Shown here in pieces: positions 1-6,783 of a stretch of DNA of 44,270 nucleotides. The stretch lies in assembly GCA_946407895.1 (NCBI GenBank), contig CAMJQA010000022.1, forward strand, positions 1 through 44,270. Direction: 5' to 3'. The notes below the pieces were generated by a model. The model was given only the letters and a program-made list of their open reading frames with translations, was not told where the DNA came from and did no database searches. Position 1 is the first letter of the stretch; every line of letters begins with the position of its first letter. The translations under genes were made by a program, and so were the position numbers. The DNA is from an uncultured Prevotellaceae bacterium (GTDB taxonomy: Bacteria > Bacteroidota > Bacteroidia > Bacteroidales > Bacteroidaceae).

Positions 1-89
1 GCCAGTATCTGAAGCCCGCCCGCGAGAACATGAAGAAGATGTACATCCACAAGATTGTGGAGGTTCTGGGCAGCAACAACAAACTGTAA
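1..89 (+). CDS. fba: C-terminal end of a class II fructose-bisphosphate aldolase (partial)
   Basis: Only the last 28 codons are present, read in the frame starting at base 3 and ending at TAA 87-89. The peptide begins QYLKPARENMKK and ends VLGSNNKL. The pattern YLxPAR, a run of basic residues, then a Gly-Ser-Asn tail matches my memory of the C-terminal helix of class II fructose-1,6-bisphosphate aldolases (glycolysis, cytoplasm). No catalytic residues lie in this fragment, so the call rests on the tail alone and another sugar-bisphosphate aldolase is possible. A good terminator follows about 40 bp later, so this gene ends its own transcript. Confidence 0.55.
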   Translation, partial: QYLKPARENMKKMYIHKIVEVLGSNNKL

Positions 90-126
90 TCCCAAGTCTC
101 CCCTAGGAGACATTATTTAATTTAAT

Positions 127-171
127 AAAGCTCCCTCGTTAGAACTTGTATTCTGGCGGGGGGCTTTTTTT
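127..171 (+). terminator. Rho-independent terminator after the aldolase gene
   Basis: AAAGCTCCC (127-135) can pair with GGGGGCTTT (159-167) through one T-G wobble. The arm runs into a T tract ending at 171. It lies 38 bp after the aldolase stop codon. Confidence 0.75.
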
Positions 172-412
172 ATCGTGTCTCGGGTTAATAATAGTGGAGC
201 AGCGCCTTTCTGTCGCCTTCGATGCAGAAGAGCGGTTCCTGTTTTATGCCAGAATGTCTGTCCTGAAGTGCCGTAATGTCAGCCTGATGATTCTCCCAAA
301 CCGATATTTGGCAGCCGGAGCGTGAATGAATGTAAAAAGAGCGCTTTTCGGGATTAACAACCGTTAATCGTGCTTCGTTCTATGTTAAATATTGGGAAAA
401 ATGACTGAAAAA

Positions 413-445
413 TTCTGTCTGATAACAAAATTGGCCGTATCTTTG
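413..445 (+). promoter_or_regulatory. Bacteroidales-type promoter for the DegP/HtrA gene
   Basis: TATCTTTG at 438-445 matches the Bacteroidales -7 element TAnnTTTG. A weak -33 element (TTCTG, 413-417) lies 20 bp upstream. Transcription would start near 452, leaving a leader of about 50 nt before the ATG at 503. The stretch 172-412 between the terminator and this promoter shows nothing else I can support. Confidence 0.65.
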
Positions 446-502
446 CAACAGAAAAGAGTGATAGATAATTTTTGAATATTAACAATAAGAAAGAATAAAG
501 TT

Positions 503-2008
503 ATGAAACAAACAACTAAAAATTGGATTGGTGCAGCTGCACTGATATTTGCCAGCAGCGCTGTTACAGGTGCTGTAGTTAGCACGACAACCGCCTCAAG
601 GGCTGTGGCCTCTGAGCCAGAAGCCTTTCCCAAGGCAGCTCCCTCGCGTCCTGCACCCGCTGCTGTTGGGCTGGTTGATTTGACTCAGGCAGCCGAATCA
701 TCGGTCAACGCAGTCGTTTATATCAAGGTGACGCAGATGGGCAAGACTCAGCGCGTTACCGTTCAGGATCCCTTCAGCGACTTCTTCGGTGAGTTCTTCG
801 GATATGGAGGGCGCGACCGCGAGCCTCAGCAGCGCGAGTATAAGAGCCCCGACAGGCACGGCGCAGGCAGTGGCGTCATCATTAGCAACGACGGTTACAT
901 CGTGACCAACAATCATGTTGTAGGCGGAGCTGACGAGATTGAAGTCAAGCTGAATGACAACCGCGAATTCAAGGGACGTATCATCGGAACGGATGAGACT
1001 ACCGACCTTGCTCTCATCAAGATCGACGGCAAGGACCTGCCCACTCTGCCCATCGGAAATAGTGATGAGCTGAAGCTGGGGCAGTGGGTGCTGGCTGTCG
1101 GCAACCCCTTCAATCTGACCAGCACGGTTACTGCCGGTATCGTCAGCGCCAAGGCTCGTAGCTTGGGTGCCAACGGTATTGAGAGTTTCATCCAGACGGA
1201 TGCTGCCATCAATGCCGGAAACAGCGGCGGTGCACTCGTTAACGAGCGCGGCGAGCTGGTGGGCATCAACGCCATGATCTATAGCCAGACGGGCAGTTAT
1301 GCCGGCTACGGTTTTGCCATCCCTACCAGTATAATGAATAAGGTTGTGGCCGACCTGAAGGTCTATGGCACCGTTCAGCGCGCCATCCTGGGTGTGCAGG
1401 GCACGGATGTGATGAATTACATTGATGCCGAGAAGGCAAAGGGCAATGAGATTGACCTGGGCGTTCAGTCGGGTGTATATGTCGACAAGGTTACGGATGC
1501 CAGCGCCGCTCAGGATGCAGGCCTCATGAAGGGCGACGTCATCACTCAGTTCGAGGGCAAGAAGGTGGCCAAGATGTCTGAGCTGCAGGAGGCTATCGCA
1601 CAGCACCGTCCGGGCGACAAGGTGACGCTGACCTACGTCCGCGACAAGAAATCGCATAACGCTACCGTCACGCTCCGCAACACTCAGGGCAACACCAAGG
1701 TGCTGGAGGAAGTTGATATGGACGATATGGGTGTACAGCTGAAGCCTCTGGGCGAGGACGAGAAGCAGCGCCTGAACATCTCATACGGACTTATCGTGAA
1801 TGCCATCCGAAACGGCAAGATGAAGGAGGCCGGAGTAACCAAGGGCGCAATCATCATGCAGGTGAACGACCAGAAGATGGAGACTACCGAGGACTGGGAG
1901 AATGCCGTGAAGGAAGCCAACAAGGGTTCGGAGCGTACACTCTGGATTAAGGCCCTCACACCAAGCGGCAGATGGGTCAGCTACGTGGTGGACTTGAACG
2001 AGAAATAG
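503..2008 (+). CDS. degP: Periplasmic serine endoprotease DegP/HtrA (Do family)
   Basis: This 501-residue exported protease degrades or refolds misfolded envelope proteins. An N-terminal hydrophobic segment (about residues 8-28) acts as signal peptide or anchor. The trypsin-like domain follows with an intact triad: His138 in TNNHVV, Asp168 in TTDLAL and Ser241 in GNSGGAL. Two PDZ domains occupy roughly residues 290-395 and 405-495, as in full-length Do proteases; a Gly/Arg-rich loop with FFGEFFG lies before the catalytic domain. The ATG at 503 follows a promoter with a short leader. The gene appears monocistronic, since a strong hairpin follows its stop. DegP and DegQ cannot be separated from sequence alone. 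Confidence 0.95.
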   Translation: MKQTTKNWIGAAALIFASSAVTGAVVSTTTASRAVASEPEAFPKAAPSRPAPAAVGLVDLTQAAESSVNAVVYIKVTQMGKTQRVTVQDPFSDFFGEFFGYGGRDREPQQREYKSPDRHGAGSGVIISNDGYIVTNNHVVGGADEIEVKLNDNREFKGRIIGTDETTDLALIKIDGKDLPTLPIGNSDELKLGQWVLAVGNPFNLTSTVTAGIVSAKARSLGANGIESFIQTDAAINAGNSGGALVNERGELVGINAMIYSQTGSYAGYGFAIPTSIMNKVVADLKVYGTVQRAILGVQGTDVMNYIDAEKAKGNEIDLGVQSGVYVDKVTDASAAQDAGLMKGDVITQFEGKKVAKMSELQEAIAQHRPGDKVTLTYVRDKKSHNATVTLRNTQGNTKVLEEVDMDDMGVQLKPLGEDEKQRLNISYGLIVNAIRNGKMKEAGVTKGAIIMQVNDQKMETTEDWENAVKEANKGSERTLWIKALTPSGRWVSYVVDLNEK

Positions 2009-2031
2009 CCGGATTGCGGTCTTAGAGAGAA

Positions 2032-2068
2032 AAGATTCCCCGAAATCTTGTCGGTTTCGGGGAATCTT
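2032..2068 (+). terminator. Hairpin after degP, overlapping the next promoter
   Basis: A perfect 14-bp inverted repeat, AAGATTCCCCGAAA (2032-2045) and TTTCGGGGAATCTT (2055-2068), with a 9-nt loop, starts 23 bp after the degP stop. There is only a short T-rich tail. Its loop and right arm coincide with the -33 to -7 spacer of the next gene's promoter. Confidence 0.6.
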
Positions 2069-2078
2069 CGTATATTTG
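2047..2078 (+). promoter_or_regulatory. Promoter for the small exported protein gene
   Basis: TATATTTG at 2071-2078 matches TAnnTTTG, with CTTG at 2047-2050 twenty bases upstream as a near-match -33 box. It rules out start codons upstream of about 2085 and supports the ATG at 2102. Confidence 0.65.
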
Positions 2079-2101
2079 CGTGCAAATTTAGGATAAAGAA
2101 G

Positions 2102-2641
2102 ATGAAACTGCTAAAATACATACTGCTTCTCGCCCTTTGCGGCTGCCTGTTTCCGTCATTGGTGCAGGGCAAGGCCAAGCGCGTGCCGACATATATGTTC
2201 GGCTATGCCGTATCGCTGATTGACTCAACGGCCTATATGACGGATATACAGCGCTTGGATACCGTAATCCTGGAGGCGAAGACTTCCTTCCTGCGCGACC
2301 GCCAGCTTTATACTGCCCAGCTGAATGCCTATCTCGAGGACAAGCTGGTGCTGAGCAACATGACCTGCGCCGTCTTCTACAACCAGAAGCGCAAGAAGCT
2401 GGAGAAGGTGCGTGCGAAGGTGAACAAGACGCAGCTGGCTATGGGCATGAAGATTAAGCCCATTACGGCCGACTCCTTCAGCTTCCACCCCGAGCTTTGG
2501 ACAACGCCCGAGGACGAGAGGGCCAACCTCCCCAAGGCTGAGCGCAAGGCGCTGGAGAAGGCCGACAGGGCTAAGCTGAAGGAGCAGCAGAAGGCTCTCA
2601 AGGAGCAGCAGAAAAACGAGAAACCCAGGAAAAAGAGGTAG
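2102..2641 (+). CDS. Conserved exported protein of unknown function, Lys/Glu-rich tail
   Basis: The product has 179 residues. MKLLKYILLLALCGCLFPSL gives a clear signal peptide, probably cleaved after about residue 23. The body (roughly 30-150) resembles short hypothetical proteins found in Bacteroidales; I cannot name a domain. The last 40 residues are highly charged and repetitive (KAERKALEKADRAKLKEQQK), likely a helix or coiled coil. I chose the ATG at 2102 because the promoter -7 box lies at 2071-2078, which excludes the longer frame starting at 2048. A terminator follows 40 bp after the stop, so it is probably transcribed alone. Function is not known to me. Confidence 0.8.
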   Translation: MKLLKYILLLALCGCLFPSLVQGKAKRVPTYMFGYAVSLIDSTAYMTDIQRLDTVILEAKTSFLRDRQLYTAQLNAYLEDKLVLSNMTCAVFYNQKRKKLEKVRAKVNKTQLAMGMKIKPITADSFSFHPELWTTPEDERANLPKAERKALEKADRAKLKEQQKALKEQQKNEKPRKKR

Positions 2642-2681
2642 GCTAAGGCACATTTTTCCGGCCTCTACTACTCAGGAAAAG

Positions 2682-2708
2682 TTCTCCCCCCCGAGGGAGA
2701 ATTTTTTT
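2682..2708 (+). terminator. Rho-independent terminator
   Basis: TTCTCCC (2682-2688) and GGGAGAA (2695-2701) form a 7-bp stem with a 6-nt loop, followed directly by seven T residues (2702-2708). It ends the transcript of the gene at 2102-2641. Confidence 0.85.
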
Positions 2709-2720
2709 ATCCCCGTTCAA

Positions 2721-2812
2721 TTTTCCGTTCAAAGACCTGAAACGTACGTTCAAAGACCTGAAACATACGTTCAAGGACCTGAAACATACGTTCAAAGTCT
2801 TTGAACGGAAAA
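2721..2812. repeat. Tandem 21-bp repeats enclosed by 16-bp inverted arms
   Basis: Three contiguous 21-bp units (2726-2746, 2747-2767, 2768-2788) follow the pattern CGTTCAAAGACCTGAAACATA with one or two changes, and a fourth partial unit closes the array. The outer arms TTTTCCGTTCAAAGAC (2721-2736) and GTCTTTGAACGGAAAA (2797-2812) are perfect reverse complements, so the whole element can fold back. The units abut without spacers, so it is not CRISPR. It lies in the 506-bp gap between the genes at 2102 and 3148, after a terminator. I do not recognise the family. Confidence 0.85.
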
Positions 2813-2885
2813 ATCGCAGGGCAAAGGGGAATTTTACCTGGGAGGGCAGGGCTGTTTATTCCTGGTTGCAGACGGATTCCTCCCC

Positions 2886-3025
2886 GGTTCCCGGCTCAGC
2901 CTCACCCTAATTCAGGAGGGAGGGATCCGGTTCCCGGCTCAGCCTTACCCTGATTCAGGCGGGAGGAGATTCGGTTCCTGGCTCAGCCTTACCATAATTC
3001 CGATGCAGGGGATCCGGTTCCTTTT
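2886..3025. repeat. Imperfect tandem repeat, period 43-44 bp
   Basis: Three diverged units begin GGTTCC(C/T)GGCTCAGCCT at 2886, 2929 and 2973, and a fourth truncated copy begins at 3016. The cores GGCTCAGCC(T/C)(T/C)ACC and AATTC/GATTCAGG recur in each. The array sits just upstream of the promoter of the kinase/peptidase/PqqD genes. The rest of 2642-3147 shows only the terminator, the 21-bp array and this repeat. Confidence 0.75.
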
Positions 3026-3102
3026 TCTCCCTCATTCCTGTTTTCATCTAAAGAAAAATGAATTTTCTTTATTCTACTGGCTTATATATCGCGAATTTTA
3101 TG

Positions 3103-3110
3103 TATCTTTG
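3103..3110 (+). promoter_or_regulatory. Promoter -7 box for the kinase/peptidase/PqqD operon
   Basis: TATCTTTG matches the Bacteroidales -7 element and lies 37 bp before the ATG at 3148. The -33 region around 3080 is AT-rich but has no TTTG, so the promoter may be weak or need an activator. Confidence 0.55.
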
Positions 3111-3147
3111 CACACAGAAATTGAAAAGATAGAGATAGCGACAAGAT

Positions 3148-4026
3148 ATGACTACGAAATACTATCGGGTAGGCGACCACGACTTCTGCATCTCGTTTGT
3201 TGATGCCGTCAACAACGAGGAGCTCATCCCCTCGTTCCGGAAGTTTGCCGTAGATGCTCCCTCGGGCCGCTTGCTGTTCACCTTGATGGTGGATGACAGC
3301 TTCCGGTGGACGGATGCCGGGCGCGAGATAGGCCAGTTCGACAACGGGAATGGCGTGCACGGCGTATATAGGCAGGCTGACGGCAGCTATTGCATCGAGG
3401 TGAGCGACGTGTGCGGCGTGCTGTGCTGTCTGATGCAGGCCGGTGCCGATTTCAGTAGCTGCACCGTTGCCCTGACCGGCACTACCTGGGCCCAGCGCAA
3501 CTTCGGGTTGAACAACGCTATTATGATGGCCTATGCCTTTGCCGCGGCTGACTGCCAGACGCTGCTCGTCCATGCCAGTGTAATCCGCTGCCAGGGGTGG
3601 GGCTATCTGATGACGGCGCCCAGCGGCACGGGCAAGAGCACGCATACCCGCCTGTGGTACGATAATATTCCGGGCTGCGACCTGATGAACGACGACAATC
3701 CGGTGGTGCGCATCGTTGATGGCGAGGCCCGCATATACGGCTCTCCCTGGAGCGGGAAGACGCCCTGCTACCGCAACATACAGGCTCCGATAGGGGCTTT
3801 CGTGCGCATTCAGCAAAGGCCCAGCAACAGCATACGGCCCCTTCGCCCGCTGGAGGCCTTTGGCGTACTGCTGCCCGCCGTGAGCAGCATGAAGTGGGAC
3901 GAGCGCGTCTATCGGGGCATCTGCGATGCCATCAGCGAGGTGCTGCGCCTCTGTCCGGTTTACGAGCTGGGTTGCCTGCCCAATGCCGAGGCGGCCATTC
4001 TCTGTCATGATACGATAGCCAGATGA
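3148..4026 (+). CDS. HPr-kinase-like P-loop protein of a PqqD/peptidase gene trio
   Basis: This 292-residue protein has a Walker A loop, APSGTGKST (residues 157-165; Lys163, Ser164), preceded by HAS (142-144) and followed by an acidic NDDNP motif (181-185) and GSPWSGKTPC (198-207). This is the core layout of HPr kinase/phosphorylase-type P-loop kinases; the N-terminal half matches nothing I can name. Related small kinases occur in lasso-peptide and similar peptide-modification loci, where they phosphorylate a peptide. The stop overlaps the start of the next gene (ATGA), so the two are translationally coupled. The substrate cannot be inferred. Real HprK with an HPr partner is unlikely given the context. 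Confidence 0.75.
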   Translation: MTTKYYRVGDHDFCISFVDAVNNEELIPSFRKFAVDAPSGRLLFTLMVDDSFRWTDAGREIGQFDNGNGVHGVYRQADGSYCIEVSDVCGVLCCLMQAGADFSSCTVALTGTTWAQRNFGLNNAIMMAYAFAAADCQTLLVHASVIRCQGWGYLMTAPSGTGKSTHTRLWYDNIPGCDLMNDDNPVVRIVDGEARIYGSPWSGKTPCYRNIQAPIGAFVRIQQRPSNSIRPLRPLEAFGVLLPAVSSMKWDERVYRGICDAISEVLRLCPVYELGCLPNAEAAILCHDTIAR

Positions 4027-4559
4027 GTATGCTGAAGTCCCTTCTGCGCCGCCTTCTGCGCCTGTTGATGACGCCTGTGCGCTGCATCTATCATCGCCGC
4101 AACGGCCTGGTGTCGGATACAGGCAGGCACGAGGTGCCCAATGATGTACTGCTGTCGCTGGTGAGCGAGTCGCTGGCCGCGGGTCATACGGCCGTTATCT
4201 GGGTGAAGGGGTATAGCATGCGCCCGTTTATTGAATACGGTCGCGACCGTGTGAAGCTGGCTTATCCCGGCGAGTTGAGGGTGGGCGATGCCGTGCTGGC
4301 CCAGATTCATCCCGGCCACTACGTGCTGCACCGCATCATCGAGCGGCAGGGGGCAGACCTCACCCTGCAGGGCGACGGGAATGTGAGGGGCGTGGAGAAA
4401 TGCCTGGTCAGCGATGTATGCGGCGTAGTCATCGAGTACATCCGTCCCAGGCGCACCATTCTGGCCAGCGACCCTTCCCTGCAGCGCCGTATCAGGCTGT
4501 GGCGGGCCCTGCGCCCTGTGCGGCGGTTGCTGCTTATCCTGTATAAGGCCTATGTATAA
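4023..4559 (+). CDS. S24/S26-family (signal-peptidase-like) Ser/His peptidase
   Basis: The 178-residue product contains VKGYSMRPFI (61-70), the serine box of the S24/S26 fold with Ser65 as nucleophile, then GDAVLAQ (89-95) and YVLHRII (100-106). His103 sits where SipW/Sec11-type signal peptidases carry a catalytic His instead of the bacterial Lys. QGDGN (116-120) is the third conserved box. Both ends are amphipathic and strongly basic (SLLRRLLRLLM near the start, RRIRLWRALRPVRRLL near the end) without a long membrane helix, which suggests peripheral membrane binding. It overlaps the kinase gene by 4 bp and precedes a PqqD gene. A role in maturing a modified peptide is inference. Confidence 0.75.
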   Translation: MSMLKSLLRRLLRLLMTPVRCIYHRRNGLVSDTGRHEVPNDVLLSLVSESLAAGHTAVIWVKGYSMRPFIEYGRDRVKLAYPGELRVGDAVLAQIHPGHYVLHRIIERQGADLTLQGDGNVRGVEKCLVSDVCGVVIEYIRPRRTILASDPSLQRRIRLWRALRPVRRLLLILYKAYV

Positions 4560-4589
4560 TAATGTGTAATAACTAAATGATATAAGATA

Positions 4590-4859
4590 ATGAGAATCAA
4601 ATCCGGTTTTGAATTGCGCGATGTGTGCGGAGAACATATCATCGTGGCCTATGGCGAGGAGAATATCGACTTCAGCAAGGTGATAAGCCTGAATGAAACG
4701 GCTGCCCTCTTGTGGCGTCAGGCTGAAAAGGGGCCTTTCACGGCTCAGACGCTGGCCGACGTGCTGTGCGACGAGTATCAGGTGGATGCCTACACCGCCC
4801 TGCGCGACGTTACGCAGACAATCGGCGAGTGGCAGAAGATAGGCCTGGTGGAAGAGTAG
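4590..4859 (+). CDS. PqqD-like peptide chaperone / RiPP recognition element
   Basis: The product is 89 residues, the usual length of stand-alone PqqD proteins. The segment from about residue 25, FSKVISLNETAALLWRQ, carries the typical hydrophobic strand plus LNExAxxLWR signature of the PqqD winged helix, followed by two helices that include LADVLCDEYQVD. PqqD domains bind leader peptides and present them to modifying enzymes. No radical-SAM, cyclodehydratase or lasso cyclase gene is in the window, and I see no obvious precursor peptide. It starts 30 bp after the peptidase gene and stops 5 bp before the channel-plug fusion, so all appear co-transcribed. Confidence 0.8.
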   Translation: MRIKSGFELRDVCGEHIIVAYGEENIDFSKVISLNETAALLWRQAEKGPFTAQTLADVLCDEYQVDAYTALRDVTQTIGEWQKIGLVEE

Positions 4860-4864
4860 GCTTC

Positions 4865-6745
4865 ATGCTCGACCTGGTTCATACCTTCCTGCAGGAGATG
4901 GGCGAGGCCTTGCGCCTGCCTGCCTCCTTTGTGGCCATTGAGTTCATTGGCACCTTTGCCTTTGCCATCTCCGGCGTGCGCCTGTCCTCGGCCAAGCACT
5001 TCGACATCTTCGGTGCCTGGATCGTTGGTATGGCCACAGCCATCGGGGGCGGCACGATGCGCGACCTTATGCTGGGCGTCAACCCCTTCTGGATGATGAA
5101 CTACAGCTACTTCCTGTGTTGTGCATTGGCCGTCGTTTGGGTAATGGCCTTTGGCAAGTACCTCATCCGGCAGCAGAATACGTGGTTCCTCTTCGATACC
5201 ATAGGACTGGCCCTCTTCAACGTCATCGGCATAGAGAAGACGCTCAACATGGGCTACCCCTACTGGATGGCCATCACTATGGGCTCTATTACCGGAGCGG
5301 CGGGCGGAGTCATCCGCGATGTGCTCATCAACGAGGTGCCGCTCATCTTCCGCAAGGAAATCTACGCCCTGGCCTGCGTTGCCGGCGGCCTGGTATATAT
5401 GTTTTGCCAGAAGGCGGGCCTGTCGGTGGAGATTTGTGCCTTGCTGAGCAGCATCAGCGTTGTGGTGATGCGCCTGCTGGCCGTGAAGTTCGGCTGGCAC
5501 CTGCCTGTGCTGAAGGGCGAGGCAGCGGCCCTGCTGCTACTGTTCCCCTTCCTGGGCACGCATGCCCAGGTTCAACGCATCATGGACGGGAATGTGCGCA
5601 CCCTGCAGGTCATTGTCGACCGCAACCCCCTGGCTCCGCCTATGATGGCTATGGGCAAGCACCAGCATGTGGAGATCTCTTGGGACGAGATGAGCCACGA
5701 GGCGCAACGATACGTCTATCACATCAGGCATTGCGATGCCGACTGGAACCCGTCCGACGAGATTTTCGAGAGTGACTACCTGAGCGGCCTCAACGACCAG
5801 CTTGTGGAGGACTATGAAAACAGCTTCAATACCACTCAACTCTATACGCACTATGCCCTGACCCTGCCCAACCGGCAGACGAGCCTGCTGCTGAGCGGCA
5901 ACTATAGCGTGCAGATATTCCGGGAAGACGATGATATGGACGAGGACGATCCTGTGCTGGAGGCACAGTTCTGCATCTTTGAGAACGCCGCGCCCGTCCG
6001 GCTGACCGTCAGCAGCAATACCGACATCGACTTTAACCGCGACCATCAGCAAGTCTCCCTGGCCGTAGGCTTTGGCTCGCTGTCCGTCGTTGATCCTGTT
6101 CAGGAACTGCAGACGGTAATCATGCAGAATCGCCGCTGGGACAATCGCGTCTCGGGCCTGAAACCCAATATCCGCAATGCGCGGGGCATTGAGTTCACCC
6201 ACAACCGCGACCTCATCTTCCCTGCCGGCAGCGAGTATCACCGCTTCGAGATTCTTGATGTTCATCGCACAAACCTGGGCGTTGACCGCATGGAGTGGTT
6301 CGATCCCTACTACCATGCCACGCTCGACGAGCTGCGCCCGGCCCGCAACTATGAGTACGTCGAGGACCAGAACGGCGTATATGTACTCCGTAGCGCTGAT
6401 GATGTCGACGATGCCACTACGGCCGAATACGTTACGGTTCACTTCCGCCTGAAGACGCCGCGCCTGCCAGGGGGCGATGTCTATGTCTGCGGCCTGTGGA
6501 CGGGCGAGGCTCTGGCTCCCGAGTGCCGGATGGAATACGACGAGCAGCACGGCGAGTACGAGGTGGCCGTCCTGCTGAAGCAGGGCTACTACAGCTATCA
6601 GTTCCGCCAGGAGGACGGCGCCACGGCCCGCACGATGGGCGACTTCTACGAGACGGAAAACGAGTACAGCGCCCTTGTCTATTACCGCGGGCAGGGTGCC
6701 CGCTACGACCGCCTGGTGGGATACACCGTCGTGCATAGCAATTAG
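4865..6745 (+). CDS. In-frame fusion: TRIC/UPF0126 cation channel + DUF5103 (T9SS plug-type) domain
   Basis: One uninterrupted 626-codon frame starts at ATG 4865. Residues 1-214 form a complete bacterial TRIC/UPF0126 channel: hydrophobic segments and the duplicated glycine motifs GGGTMRD (61-67) and GAAGGVIRD (144-152). From about residue 235 to the end it matches DUF5103, the plug protein of the SprA translocon in type IX secretion, with motifs such as YVYHIRHCDADW and SLLLSGNYSVQIF. The junction, residues 215-235 (VLKGEAAALLLLFPFLGTHA then Q), looks like a signal peptide, which would place the second part in the periplasm. A separate start at GTG 5507 is possible and would give two overlapping genes; no stop codon separates them. 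The usual arrangement is two proteins. Confidence 0.8.
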   Translation: MLDLVHTFLQEMGEALRLPASFVAIEFIGTFAFAISGVRLSSAKHFDIFGAWIVGMATAIGGGTMRDLMLGVNPFWMMNYSYFLCCALAVVWVMAFGKYLIRQQNTWFLFDTIGLALFNVIGIEKTLNMGYPYWMAITMGSITGAAGGVIRDVLINEVPLIFRKEIYALACVAGGLVYMFCQKAGLSVEICALLSSISVVVMRLLAVKFGWHLPVLKGEAAALLLLFPFLGTHAQVQRIMDGNVRTLQVIVDRNPLAPPMMAMGKHQHVEISWDEMSHEAQRYVYHIRHCDADWNPSDEIFESDYLSGLNDQLVEDYENSFNTTQLYTHYALTLPNRQTSLLLSGNYSVQIFREDDDMDEDDPVLEAQFCIFENAAPVRLTVSSNTDIDFNRDHQQVSLAVGFGSLSVVDPVQELQTVIMQNRRWDNRVSGLKPNIRNARGIEFTHNRDLIFPAGSEYHRFEILDVHRTNLGVDRMEWFDPYYHATLDELRPARNYEYVEDQNGVYVLRSADDVDDATTAEYVTVHFRLKTPRLPGGDVYVCGLWTGEALAPECRMEYDEQHGEYEVAVLLKQGYYSYQFRQEDGATARTMGDFYETENEYSALVYYRGQGARYDRLVGYTVVHSN

Positions 6746-6783
6746 TAAGGCTAAGGCGTCGAACAGTTTATATATAGAATAAG

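Noticed and set aside
2726..2807. CRISPR-like array
   Set aside because: Units are contiguous and near identical with no unique spacers, and there are no cas genes in the window. The same applies to 32563-32645, whose spacers are only 8 bp.
3003..3203. Small plus-strand open frame as a precursor peptide for the trio
   Set aside because: It spans the -7 promoter box at 3103-3110 and runs into the kinase gene in another frame. It has no ribosome-facing context or leader-like composition that would support it.
4766..4864. Upstream start for the channel-plug gene inside pqqD
   Set aside because: The extra residues are read out of frame from the PqqD gene and are Arg-rich with no match to TRIC proteins; ATG 4865 gives the normal N-terminus.
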